Shown here piece after piece: positions 56,396 to 64,000 of a stretch of DNA of 64,000 nucleotides. Each line of letters opens with the position of its first letter. The first letter of the stretch is position 1. This DNA is from Priestia megaterium (GTDB taxonomy: Bacteria > Bacillota > Bacilli > Bacillales > Bacillaceae_H): positions 595,061-659,060 of the forward strand of contig VTEF01000004.1 of assembly GCA_008180335.1 (NCBI GenBank). The letters run 5' to 3'. The notes beneath the pieces were generated by a model. That model searched no databases. It saw nothing but the letters and a program-made list of their open reading frames with translations, and was not told where the DNA came from. The position numbers and the translations under genes were made by a program.

Positions 56396-56708
56396 TAGCT
56401 TTCACCTCATTCCCTTTAAACTGATTTATTTTATTAGTTAAACTGATTAGGTCATTATTATCGTTCACATTTTTATAACAATAGAAACATCTATGCTTAA
56501 CTTAAAAAGTAGTGTAACCAAATAAATAGGATACCATAGTTCAGTCAATTAAAAAATATTAACTTCATACAGTTATTCACACTTCTCCAAAATAAACAAT
56601 ACGTATTATTTTAACTTATCCACATGTGAATAACAACGAGTATGTATTGAATAAAAAAAAGTTTCATTCATCAAATTTATTATCCCTACGCATGAAATTA
56701 ACAAACTA
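56396..56708. other. mnmE-jag intergenic region with DnaA boxes
   Basis: Three consensus DnaA boxes: TTATTCACA 56573-56581, TTATCCACA 56616-56624 and TGTGAATAA 56625-56633 (the last two abutting and divergent). The rest is A+T-rich and should hold the mnmE promoter. No gene. Confidence 0.7.
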
Positions 56709-56746
56709 AAAAAAGAGCGTTAACTCAATAAGTTAACGCTCTTTTT
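56709..56746 (-). terminator. Terminator overlapping the jag stop codon
   Basis: 16-bp stem AAAAAAGAGCGTTAAC and complement with a 6-7-base loop; its upstream arm contains the last jag codons and stop. T run on the minus strand follows. Confidence 0.9.
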
Positions 56747-57368
56747 TAGAAACAGAAGATTGAATGAGAACACTTCTCTTTGGCTCTTTGCCAATTGAGG
56801 TTGTTTCAATTGCTTTATTTTTTGCTAATACTTGATGAATTACTTTTCGTTCATGCGAAGGCATTGCTTCTAATTGAATAGACTTATTTGTCTGTAAGAC
56901 TTGTTTAGCTAACTTCAGCGCTAGCTGTGCCAGTGCTTCTTCTCGACGCTCTCGGTATCCTTCTGGGTTAAGAACAATAGTAAGATAGTGTTTGCTATAA
57001 CGGTTTGCAACAAGCTGTGTTAAAAGTTGAAGCGCATTTATCGTTTGCCCATGCTTGCCAATTAATAAACCAGCTGACTCACTTGAAATCTCAATTTCAC
57101 ATTGACGCGATGTTTTGTTCACTCTTGTCTCAATTTGAACTCCCATTTGTTGACTCACATCAATGATATATTTTACAGCCTCATCAACTGGGTTCATCAT
57201 TTTTTCAACTCGAACAATAGCAGGTTTTCCTTTAAAAATTCCCAGAAATCCTTTTTTACCTTTTTCAATCACTTCAATTGTGGCTTGATTTTTTTCAATA
57301 TTTAATTGAGATAAGGCCTCGTCTATAGCTTCATCAACAGTTTGACCTGTAACCGTTATTTCTTTCAT
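56733..57368 (-). CDS. jag: RNA-binding protein Jag (KhpB/EloR)
   Basis: 211 residues: N-terminal Jag domain ([18 protein letters not shown]), KH-II ([23 protein letters not shown]) and C-terminal R3H ([15 protein letters not shown]). RNA-binding protein that works with KhpA, linked to elongation and sporulation. ATG overlaps the yidC stop. Confidence 0.95.
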   Translation of the reverse strand: MKEITVTGQTVDEAIDEALSQLNIEKNQATIEVIEKGKKGFLGIFKGKPAIVRVEKMMNPVDEAVKYIIDVSQQMGVQIETRVNKTSRQCEIEISSESAGLLIGKHGQTINALQLLTQLVANRYSKHYLTIVLNPEGYRERREEALAQLALKLAKQVLQTNKSIQLEAMPSHERKVIHQVLAKNKAIETTSIGKEPKRSVLIQSSVSKKER

Positions 57369-58135
57369 TTTTTAGCTCCTTCTACCTTCGATTGACCAGG
57401 TTTTAAATCAGGGCTTTTAATGAAATACGTTTGAACGATCATAAATAAGTTTCCGACAACCCAATAAAGAGAGAGTGCTGCTGGAAAGTTTATTGCGAAA
57501 ATGACAATCATAATCGGCATAATCCATAATAACATTGCTGCTTGAGGGTTTTGCGTAGTATTACCTGCCATCATCATTTTTTGTTGAATGAATGTAGTCA
57601 CACCTGCAATGATTGGCAACAAGAAGTATGGATCTCGAGAACCTAAGTCAAACCATAAAAAGCTATTATTTGCAATTTCTTCTGTACGAGTAATAGCATG
57701 AAAAATCCCGATTAAAATAGGCATTTGAATTAAAATTGGAAAGCATCCAGCTAGCGGATTAACACCATGCGTTTGAAATAACTGCATTGTTTCTTGCTGT
57801 AATTTCTGCTGTGTTTTGGCATCTTTTGAACTATACTTCTCCTTTAACTTTTGCATTTCCGGTTGCAATGCTTGCATGGCTTTTGTATTTCTTAATTGTT
57901 TAATCATTAACGGTAGAATGAGAAGACGAATTAAAATTGTGACGATAATAATCGCAAAGCCATAGCTTCCTAGTAAATCGGCAAAGTATGTAATTACCAT
58001 TGACAGTGGATATACTACATACTCATTCCAAAAGCCTTTGCTCTCAGCTGTAATCGGTTGATTAATTTCTGTACAACCAGATAGAACAGTTAACAGAAAG
58101 ACAATCGTTATGCCTAAAAATAACTTCTTCCTCAC
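57365..58135 (-). CDS. spoIIIJ: Membrane protein insertase YidC (SpoIIIJ)
   Basis: 256 residues from GTG 58135, 7 bp after AAAGGAGG. Lipoprotein signal with lipobox LSGC, then five membrane segments and the insertase groove Arg ([13 protein letters not shown]). Inserts and folds membrane proteins; the sporulation-needed copy is called SpoIIIJ in B. subtilis. Upstream of jag. Confidence 0.95.
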   Translation of the reverse strand: MRKKLFLGITIVFLLTVLSGCTEINQPITAESKGFWNEYVVYPLSMVITYFADLLGSYGFAIIIVTILIRLLILPLMIKQLRNTKAMQALQPEMQKLKEKYSSKDAKTQQKLQQETMQLFQTHGVNPLAGCFPILIQMPILIGIFHAITRTEEIANNSFLWFDLGSRDPYFLLPIIAGVTTFIQQKMMMAGNTTQNPQAAMLLWIMPIMIVIFAINFPAALSLYWVVGNLFMIVQTYFIKSPDLKPGQSKVEGAKK

Positions 58136-58246
58136 CTGTTTTCCTCCTTTTATAAATTCACCTTTCAAATTGAAAGTCTGTCAAAAAACATTATATAAGG
58201 ATATAATAGAAACACAACATCTATTCACGCATGTGCTATAATGCGT

Positions 58247-58591
58247 TCATTTATGCTGAAATAATTTTGCCCGCTTTAACACATGCTGCAAACTCTTTTT
58301 AACTTCTTCATAATTCATTGTCGCCGCCGGCTGGCGAGCAATTACAATATAATCCTTATTTTGTTTTAAATAAGGAGAAAGCTCAAACATGATTTGTCGG
58401 GCTAAACGTTTTACTCGATTACGAGTAACAGCGTTTCCAATTTTTTTCCCTACAGAAAAACCTACTCGAAAGTGTTGCTGACTAGGTTGATCTAGTACAT
58501 ATATAACAAATTGTCGGTTGGCAAATGAAGTTCCATTTTTAAACACTTTTTGAAATTCTTCATTTTTTTTAATACGATATTTTTTATTCAT
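58247..58591 (-). CDS. rnpA: Ribonuclease P protein component
   Basis: 114 residues. Conserved RNR motif region ([17 protein letters not shown]) and N-terminal [15 protein letters not shown]. Binds RNase P RNA for 5' tRNA maturation. GGAG lies 8 bp upstream. 112 bp after rpmH, beyond a terminator-like hairpin. Confidence 0.96.
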   Translation of the reverse strand: MNKKYRIKKNEEFQKVFKNGTSFANRQFVIYVLDQPSQQHFRVGFSVGKKIGNAVTRNRVKRLARQIMFELSPYLKQNKDYIVIARQPAATMNYEEVKKSLQHVLKRAKLFQHK

Positions 58592-58672
58592 CTCAACAAC
58601 TCCTGCCCTTTTTCAGGTAACGTCTTTATTATGTATCCCCTACAGGAACAGAGGTAAACGGGTTCATTAAGT

Positions 58673-58702
58673 GAAAAAAGACCACTGACGTCTCAGTGGT
58701 CT
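58673..58702 (-). terminator. Terminator-like hairpin between rpmH and rnpA
   Basis: 10-bp stem AGACCACTGA/TCAGTGGTCT with a 4-base loop and TTTTTT on the minus strand. Would limit rnpA expression from the rpmH promoter. Confidence 0.85.
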
Positions 58703-58703
58703 A

Positions 58704-58838
58704 TTATGCTGATAATACTTTTCTTCCTTTACGACGACGACGAGCTAACACTTTACGTCCATTCGCTGAGCTCATGCGAGCACGGAAACCATGTACTTTG
58801 CTACGCTTACGTTTGTTTGGTTGGTAAGTTCTTTTCAT
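58704..58838 (-). CDS. rpmH: 50S ribosomal protein L34
   Basis: 44 residues, [18 protein letters not shown] and so on to KVLSA, highly basic and almost identical across bacteria. GAGGAGGTG precedes the ATG. Too short for a 60-codon cut-off but beyond doubt. Confidence 0.98.
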   Translation of the reverse strand: MKRTYQPNKRKRSKVHGFRARMSSANGRKVLARRRRKGRKVLSA

Positions 58839-59199
58839 CTATAAACACCTCCTCGAGGAATAACTGAAAAAGACAGTCTTAACAATTATAATGAAAAGGT
58901 TAGAAAAATGCAATGTTATTTATCAAAATAATCTTTTCTATCCATAGTTCATTTATTCTTTTTTTTGCAATCCTCTTCATTTTAATATTGTTGCAACCAA
59001 CTTGTCCATAGTAAATCCGCTTTTTTTCATTACTTCTTCTTTTTTGGATTAAATCCCTCCATCTATAAAGAGTTTTCCAAGCATAAACTACCTTTCACCG
59101 TTTAACGAGATCACGTTTCCTTTCTCTCACCTTCCAAACAAAAAATTAAACAAAACTACAACATTCATACTCGATCAAACTTCTTTTTTATTCATTTAA
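58839..59199. other. Intergenic region upstream of rpmH
   Basis: A+T-rich DNA expected to carry the rpmH promoter. No gene or clear repeat; DnaA boxes begin only at 59215. Confidence 0.4.
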
Positions 59200-59490
59200 T
59201 CGACAATTTTCTTTGTGGATAAGTTTTTTCGACATTTTTTAAGTTTTTCATTTCTTACTGACAACTCATACACATTATCTTGTGTTGTGGAAAACTTTAT
59301 TCCACAAGGTGTAGTGATTGTGGATAAGTTTCTAAAATTCATTGCAACACAGGCTATTCTTTGATATTATATTTTTGTTTTCACTCTTAATTACTTTTCC
59401 ACATACGAAGATTATCCACAGCTTGTGGAAAAGTTGTGGACATCATTTCCACTGTTGTTATAAACTCTTATCCACAGCTTGTGGGATATG
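59200..59490. other. oriC: oriC, dnaA-upstream DnaA-box region
   Basis: Consensus DnaA boxes at 59215-59223, 59320-59328 (TGTGGATAA), 59413-59421 and 59468-59476 (TTATCCACA), plus one-mismatch boxes at 59267-59275, 59287-59295, 59396-59404 and 59425-59433. This is the incA/incB-like half of a bipartite Bacillus origin, between rpmH and dnaA. Confidence 0.92.
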
Positions 59491-59635
59491 TCGAATAGTC
59501 GCTTTTCTTCTATAATATATATTTACCCACATAACAGCAAATGAATAATTATAAATTTTATATGCATAACGATTTCACAGCGTTGTACAAATGTTGTACA
59601 ACATATACAGACTATAGAAAAGGAGGGGCTTCTAG

Positions 59636-60979
59636 TTGGAAAATATTCATGATTTATGGAATAAAGCCTTAAGCGAAATTGAAAAAAAATTAAGCAAGCC
59701 TAGCTTTGAAACCTGGCTAAAGTCAACAAAAGCTCATGCACTTCAAGGTGATGCATTAATTATTACTGCTCCTAATGACTTTGCTAGAGATTGGCTGGAG
59801 TCTAGATATTCAAATTTAATTGCAGAAACTTTATACGACCTGACTGGTGAAGATCTGGATGTAAAATTTATCATTCCTCTTAATCAATCTGAGGAAGAAT
59901 TTGATATGCATCCTCCTAAAAAAAATATTAGCAAAGACGAGGGTTCTGAGTTTCCTCAAAGTATGCTGAATTCAAAATATACATTTGACACTTTTGTCAT
60001 CGGTTCTGGTAACCGTTTTGCTCATGCTGCTTCTCTAGCAGTTGCTGAAGCACCAGCTAAGGCCTATAATCCTCTTTTTATCTACGGAGGAGTAGGATTA
60101 GGAAAAACGCATTTAATGCATGCAATTGGTCATTATGTACTCGATCATAATCCAGCTGCTAAAGTCGTCTATTTGTCTTCTGAGAAATTTACAAATGAGT
60201 TTATCAACTCTATCCGTGACAATAAAGCAGTAGAATTTCGAAATAAATATCGAAATGTAGATGTATTATTAATTGACGATATTCAATTTCTAGCGGGAAA
60301 AGAACAAACTCAAGAAGAATTTTTCCATACATTTAATACATTACATGAGGAGAGTAAACAGATTGTTATCTCAAGTGATCGACCTCCAAAGGAGATTCCG
60401 ACACTAGAAGATCGACTTCGTTCTCGTTTTGAATGGGGACTCATCACAGACATTACACCACCTGATTTAGAAACTAGAATTGCCATTTTGCGAAAAAAAG
60501 CTAAAGCAGACGGTCTCGTTATTCCAAATGAGGTAATGCTTTATATTGCTAATCAAATTGATTCGAATATTCGTGAGCTTGAGGGGGCTTTAATCCGTGT
60601 AGTTGCGTATTCTTCTCTTATCAATAAAGACATTAACGCTGATTTAGCAGCAGAAGCTTTAAAAGATATCATTCCAAGCTCTAAGCCTAAAGTAATTACA
60701 ATTCAAGATATCCAGCAAGTTGTCGGCCACCAGTTCAATGTTAAATTAGATGATTTTAAAGCTAAAAAGCGGACCAAATCGGTCGCGTTTCCAAGACAAA
60801 TCGCTATGTATCTATCACGTGAACTCACAGATTTTTCATTGCCAAAAATAGGGGAAGAATTTGGTGGGCGTGATCATACGACGGTCATTCACGCACATGA
60901 AAAAATTTCAAAATTGGTTCAAACTGATACACAATTACAAAAGCATATTAAAGAAATTAGTGAATCACTAAAAGTATGA
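59636..60979 (+). CDS. dnaA: Chromosomal replication initiator DnaA
   Basis: 447 residues from TTG 59636, after AAAGGAGG. Domain I (residues 1-85), a short linker, AAA+ domain with Walker [10 protein letters not shown] (about 152) and Walker [10 protein letters not shown], and domain IV with the DnaA signature [14 protein letters not shown] (about 413). Binds the boxes on both sides of its own gene to open the origin, and represses itself. Confidence 0.98.
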   Translation: MENIHDLWNKALSEIEKKLSKPSFETWLKSTKAHALQGDALIITAPNDFARDWLESRYSNLIAETLYDLTGEDLDVKFIIPLNQSEEEFDMHPPKKNISKDEGSEFPQSMLNSKYTFDTFVIGSGNRFAHAASLAVAEAPAKAYNPLFIYGGVGLGKTHLMHAIGHYVLDHNPAAKVVYLSSEKFTNEFINSIRDNKAVEFRNKYRNVDVLLIDDIQFLAGKEQTQEEFFHTFNTLHEESKQIVISSDRPPKEIPTLEDRLRSRFEWGLITDITPPDLETRIAILRKKAKADGLVIPNEVMLYIANQIDSNIRELEGALIRVVAYSSLINKDINADLAAEALKDIIPSSKPKVITIQDIQQVVGHQFNVKLDDFKAKKRTKSVAFPRQIAMYLSRELTDFSLPKIGEEFGGRDHTTVIHAHEKISKLVQTDTQLQKHIKEISESLKV

Positions 60980-60998
60980 GATTTTTTCTCTTGTTTTT

Positions 60999-61130
60999 TG
61001 TGTATAAGTGAGATAGGATTGTACACAGTCTGTCCACATGTGGATAGGCTGTATTCTGGCGTTCTAGGGAGTTATCCACATTTCCACACGCCCTATTACT
61101 ACTACTATTTTTAAAATATAATAAATAACT
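60999..61130. other. oriC: oriC unwinding region (DnaA boxes, DnaA-trios, DUE) between dnaA and dnaN
   Basis: Boxes TGTGTATAA 60999-61007, TGTGGATAG 61039-61047 and TTATCCACA 61072-61080 with an adjoining TTTCCACAC. A GC step is followed by trinucleotide repeats CTATTACTACTACTATT (61093-61109) and an A/T stretch to about 61130. This matches the box-trio-DUE order of the B. subtilis basal unwinding system. Confidence 0.92.
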
Positions 61131-61172
61131 AGCCTTTAAGCCTACTTTTAAAATGCAAAAGGAGGAACCGCC

Positions 61173-62309
61173 ATGCAATTTACAATACAAAAAGATTATT
61201 TAGTTCAAAGTGTGCAAGATGTTATGAAGGCCGTATCATCTAGAACAACAATTCCTATTTTAACGGGAATTAAGATTGTAGCTACTGACGAAGGAGTCAC
61301 ATTAACAGGAAGTGATTCAGATATTTCGATTGAATCATTTATTCCAAGTGAAGAAGATGGAAAAGAAATTGTAGAGATCACAAAGCCAGGAAGTGTTGTT
61401 TTACCAGCACGTTTCTTTAGTGAAATCGTTAAAAAATTACCAAAAGATGTAGTTGAACTAGAAGTTCAAAATCATTTCTTAACGATTATTCGTTCTGGTA
61501 AAGCTGAATTTAATCTAAATGGATTAGATGCAGAGGAATACCCTCATTTACCACAAATTGAAGAAAATAACATGTTCAAAATCCCAACCGATTTACTAAA
61601 GAACATGATTCGACAAACTGTCTTTGCGGTGTCCACCTCAGAAACACGCCCAATCTTGACAGGTGTAAACTGGAAAGTTGAAGGGAAGGAATTAACCTGC
61701 ATTGCAACAGATAGTCACCGTCTGGCATTACGTAAAGCAACGATTCAATCTGAAGTTGATGCATCATATAACGTAGTAATTCCTGGTAAAAGTTTAAGTG
61801 AATTTAGTAAAATCTTAGATGACTCTAATGAGTTGGTAGATATTGTTATTACTGAAAACCAAGTTTTATTTAAAACGAAACATTTATTGTTTTTCTCTCG
61901 CTTGCTTGATGGTAATTATCCTGATACTTCTCGCTTGATTCCTGCTGATAGCAAGACGGATGTTGTTTTAAGTGTGAAGGAATTTTTACAGGCTATTGAT
62001 CGCGCTTCTTTACTTGCTAGAGAAGGAAGAAACAATGTTGTTAAACTTTCTACGTTAGAAGGTGGAATTGTAGAAATTTCATCTAATTCTCCTGAAATTG
62101 GAAAAGTAATTGAGGAAGTACAAAGTGAATCTATTACAGGCGAAGAATTAAAGATTTCATTTAGTGCAAAATATATGCTGGATGCTTTAAAAGCATTAGA
62201 GGGTTCAGATATTAAAATTAATTTTACAGGTGCTATGAGACCATTTGTCATCCGTACATTAGAAGATGACTCAATGTTACAGCTGATTTTACCGGTAAGA
62301 ACATATTAA
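61173..62309 (+). CDS. dnaN: DNA polymerase III beta sliding clamp
   Basis: 378 residues, three clamp domains of about 125 each (start MQFTIQKDYLVQSVQDVMKA; DSHRLALRKA; end MLQLILPVRTY). Ring that tethers DNA polymerase III. AAAGGAGG 7 bp upstream of ATG. Second gene after oriC, with dnaA. Confidence 0.97.
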   Translation: MQFTIQKDYLVQSVQDVMKAVSSRTTIPILTGIKIVATDEGVTLTGSDSDISIESFIPSEEDGKEIVEITKPGSVVLPARFFSEIVKKLPKDVVELEVQNHFLTIIRSGKAEFNLNGLDAEEYPHLPQIEENNMFKIPTDLLKNMIRQTVFAVSTSETRPILTGVNWKVEGKELTCIATDSHRLALRKATIQSEVDASYNVVIPGKSLSEFSKILDDSNELVDIVITENQVLFKTKHLLFFSRLLDGNYPDTSRLIPADSKTDVVLSVKEFLQAIDRASLLAREGRNNVVKLSTLEGGIVEISSNSPEIGKVIEEVQSESITGEELKISFSAKYMLDALKALEGSDIKINFTGAMRPFVIRTLEDDSMLQLILPVRTY

Positions 62310-62413
62310 TTGGGGAAGCTACTAGGGGATAGTCTAGTAGCTTTCTTTTCTCCTGAAAGATTATTTAGTAAAATAATATAAGACATACCATTTATGAAAG
62401 TGAGCGAAAACAT

Positions 62414-62629
62414 ATGAGAACGAAAGTATCAATTTCAACTGAATATATTACATTAGGACAGTTTTTGAAATTAGCAGATGTTATTCAAACTGGTGGAATG
62501 GTAAAGTGGTTTTTAAGCGAACATGAAGTATATGTAAATGGTGAATTAGAAGATCGTCGTGGTCGTAAGCTATTTGCAAATGATGAAATTGATATCCCAA
62601 GTGCAGGGTCTTTCATTGTTACTTCGTAA
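62414..62629 (+). CDS. yaaA: S4-domain RNA-binding protein YaaA (RlbA)
   Basis: 71 residues with an S4 fold ([35 protein letters not shown]). Implicated in ribosome 50S assembly in Bacillus. Between dnaN and recF as always in this group. Confidence 0.94.
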   Translation: MRTKVSISTEYITLGQFLKLADVIQTGGMVKWFLSEHEVYVNGELEDRRGRKLFANDEIDIPSAGSFIVTS

Positions 62630-62643
62630 AGTTGGTGAGCAGT

Positions 62644-63762
62644 TTGTATATTAAAGAGATTGAGTTGACAAACTATCGAAATTATCAAAAAGTAAATGTT
62701 GCATTTGAAAATAAAGTAAATGTTATTTTAGGTGAAAATGCACAAGGAAAAACAAATATAATGGAGTCGATTTTTGTTTTATCTATGGCTAAATCTCATC
62801 GAACTTCTAACGACAAAGAGCTAATTAGATGGGAATGTGACTATGCAAAGATTTCAGGGAGTGTTGAAAAAGCAAGAGGGCCTGTTACATTAGATTTAAT
62901 TATTTCTACTAAGGGGAAGAAAGCAAAGTATAACCATATAGAACAACAAAGGTTAAGCCAGTATATTGGTGCAGTAAATACGGTCATGTTTGCTCCAGAG
63001 GATCTAAACTTAGTCAAAGGAAGTCCTCAAGTTAGAAGACGTTTTATTGATATGGAAATTGGACAAGTTTCACCTGTTTACATGCATGATCTGAGCCGGT
63101 ATCAGAAGATCTTGCAACAAAGAAATCAATATTTAAAACAATTACAAACGAGAAAGCAATCAGATTTATCGCTTCTTGATGTGTTAACAATGCAATTAAC
63201 TGAAATGGCAGCAAAGATTCTAAAGAAACGTTTTGAGTTTCTGAAATTATTGCAGCAATGGGCAGATCCTATTCATTCAGGAATAAGCAGAGGGCTAGAA
63301 ACGTTAAGAATTGAGTACAAAAATTCAATTGATGTATCAGAAGAAGTAGATTTGTCGAAAATGATAGAAGCATATCATGAAAAGTTTGATAAAATAAGAA
63401 GTAGAGAAATTGACAGAGGCGTCACATTAGCTGGTCCACATCGTGATGATTTGATTTTTTTTGTGAATGATAAAGACGTTCAAACATTTGGGTCACAGGG
63501 ACAACAGAGAACAACAGCTTTATCATTAAAGTTAGCAGAGATTGAATTAATTAATCAAGAAATTGGTGAGTATCCAATTTTACTTTTAGACGATGTTTTA
63601 TCAGAGTTAGATGATTTTAGGCAATCCCATCTGTTAAATACTATTCAAGGAAAAGTTCAAACGTTTGTTACAACGACAAGCATTGAAGGTATTCATCATG
63701 AAACACTAGAAAAAGCGGCAACTTATCAGGTGGTTTCAGGGCAAATTGAAAAGATGAGGTAA
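62644..63762 (+). CDS. recF: DNA replication and repair protein RecF
   Basis: 372 residues from TTG 62644 ([14 protein letters not shown]), matching relatives and 4-5 bp after GGTGAG; a TTG at 62632 is an alternative. Walker [10 protein letters not shown], signature [17 protein letters not shown], Walker [13 protein letters not shown]. ATPase loading RecA at gaps with RecO and RecR. 15 bp after yaaA. Confidence 0.96.
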   Translation: MYIKEIELTNYRNYQKVNVAFENKVNVILGENAQGKTNIMESIFVLSMAKSHRTSNDKELIRWECDYAKISGSVEKARGPVTLDLIISTKGKKAKYNHIEQQRLSQYIGAVNTVMFAPEDLNLVKGSPQVRRRFIDMEIGQVSPVYMHDLSRYQKILQQRNQYLKQLQTRKQSDLSLLDVLTMQLTEMAAKILKKRFEFLKLLQQWADPIHSGISRGLETLRIEYKNSIDVSEEVDLSKMIEAYHEKFDKIRSREIDRGVTLAGPHRDDLIFFVNDKDVQTFGSQGQQRTTALSLKLAEIELINQEIGEYPILLLDDVLSELDDFRQSHLLNTIQGKVQTFVTTTSIEGIHHETLEKAATYQVVSGQIEKMR

Positions 63763-63988
63763 TATTTTTGCTTTATACACCTTTTTTAGAGTCAAGATTT
63801 AAAAGGTGTGCTATCATTATAGTTTTAAGTCTCTATTTTTACAGGTAATCCTCAGTACTCAAATGACAAAGTAGACATGTTTATCATTTAGGACTCCGCA
63901 CGGTTTCCATTCAATCCACTCAAATATAAAGAAAATAACGAATACAATTATAACAGTTCGCTGTTAATGAAAAGTGTAGGTGATACAT
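63763..63988. other. recF-gyrB intergenic region
   Basis: A hairpin CACCTTTT/AAAAGGTG (about 63778-63812) may end recF transcription. The remB gene found here in some Bacillus species is absent. The gyrB promoter should lie in the right part. Confidence 0.5.
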
Positions 63989-64000
63989 TTGGCAATGGAA
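63989..64000 (+). CDS. gyrB: DNA gyrase subunit B, first codons only
   Basis: TTG GCA ATG GAA (MAME) begins 5 bp after AGGTGA and runs off the window. Call rests on the invariant recF-gyrB order; translation could also start at the ATG at 63995. Confidence 0.6.

Overview
The window is the replication-origin region of an endospore-forming, low-G+C member of the Bacillaceae. Evidence: the gene order gyrB (start only)-recF-yaaA-dnaN-dnaA-oriC-rpmH-rnpA-yidC/spoIIIJ-jag-mnmE-mnmG-rsmG-noc-soj-spo0J-yyaC-ychF-rpsF-ssb-rpsR-gdpP-rplI-dnaB-purA-tRNAs-walRKHIJ-htrA-rlmH is the classic Bacillus one, and spo0J, yyaC and spoIIIJ are sporulation-linked. Species cannot be fixed from sequence alone. Genes right of oriC lie on + and nearly all core genes left of it on -, so core transcription follows the replication forks.

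Layout. 1-3.1 kb: a Fur-controlled iron-siderophore ABC uptake system (binding lipoprotein cut by the window edge, two FecCD permeases). 3.2-5.4 kb: a frameshifted small gene, an unknown lipoprotein and an unknown secreted protein. 5.5-6.1 kb: a decayed IS4/IS231-type element. 6.4-12.3 kb: cydABCD (cytochrome bd oxidase plus its CydDC exporter), visibly richer in G+C than its surroundings, with a Rex operator inside a long inverted repeat. 13.0-14.4 kb: an L,D-transpeptidase.

14.67-29.11 kb is the main discovery: an island of about 14.4 kb inserted at the 3' end of rlmH, exactly as staphylococcal cassette chromosomes (SCC) are. A 21-bp direct repeat (20/21 identical) bounds it; one copy is the last codons of rlmH, and both resemble the SCC att core. 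Inside are a large serine recombinase preceded by a coupled 34-codon ORF, a RadC-like JAMM protein, an SF3/P4-type helicase with three N-terminal 28-residue repeats, two unknown proteins, an excisionase-like HTH protein, a rhomboid protease with an extra C-terminal domain, and a type III restriction-modification operon as apparent cargo. Several long palindromes mark the element.

29.1-64 kb is core chromosome: rRNA methylation (rlmH), the WalRK cell-wall regulon locus, four tRNA genes (Lys, Glu, Asp, Phe), purine synthesis, replication (dnaB, ssb, dnaA, dnaN, recF), segregation (soj, spo0J, noc, two parS sites, one each inside walK and spo0J), tRNA modification (mnmE, mnmG), ribosomal proteins and membrane insertion. 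Three groups of DnaA boxes are visible: the bipartite oriC around dnaA, a cluster upstream of mnmE, and a cluster upstream of rlmH, right beside the island.
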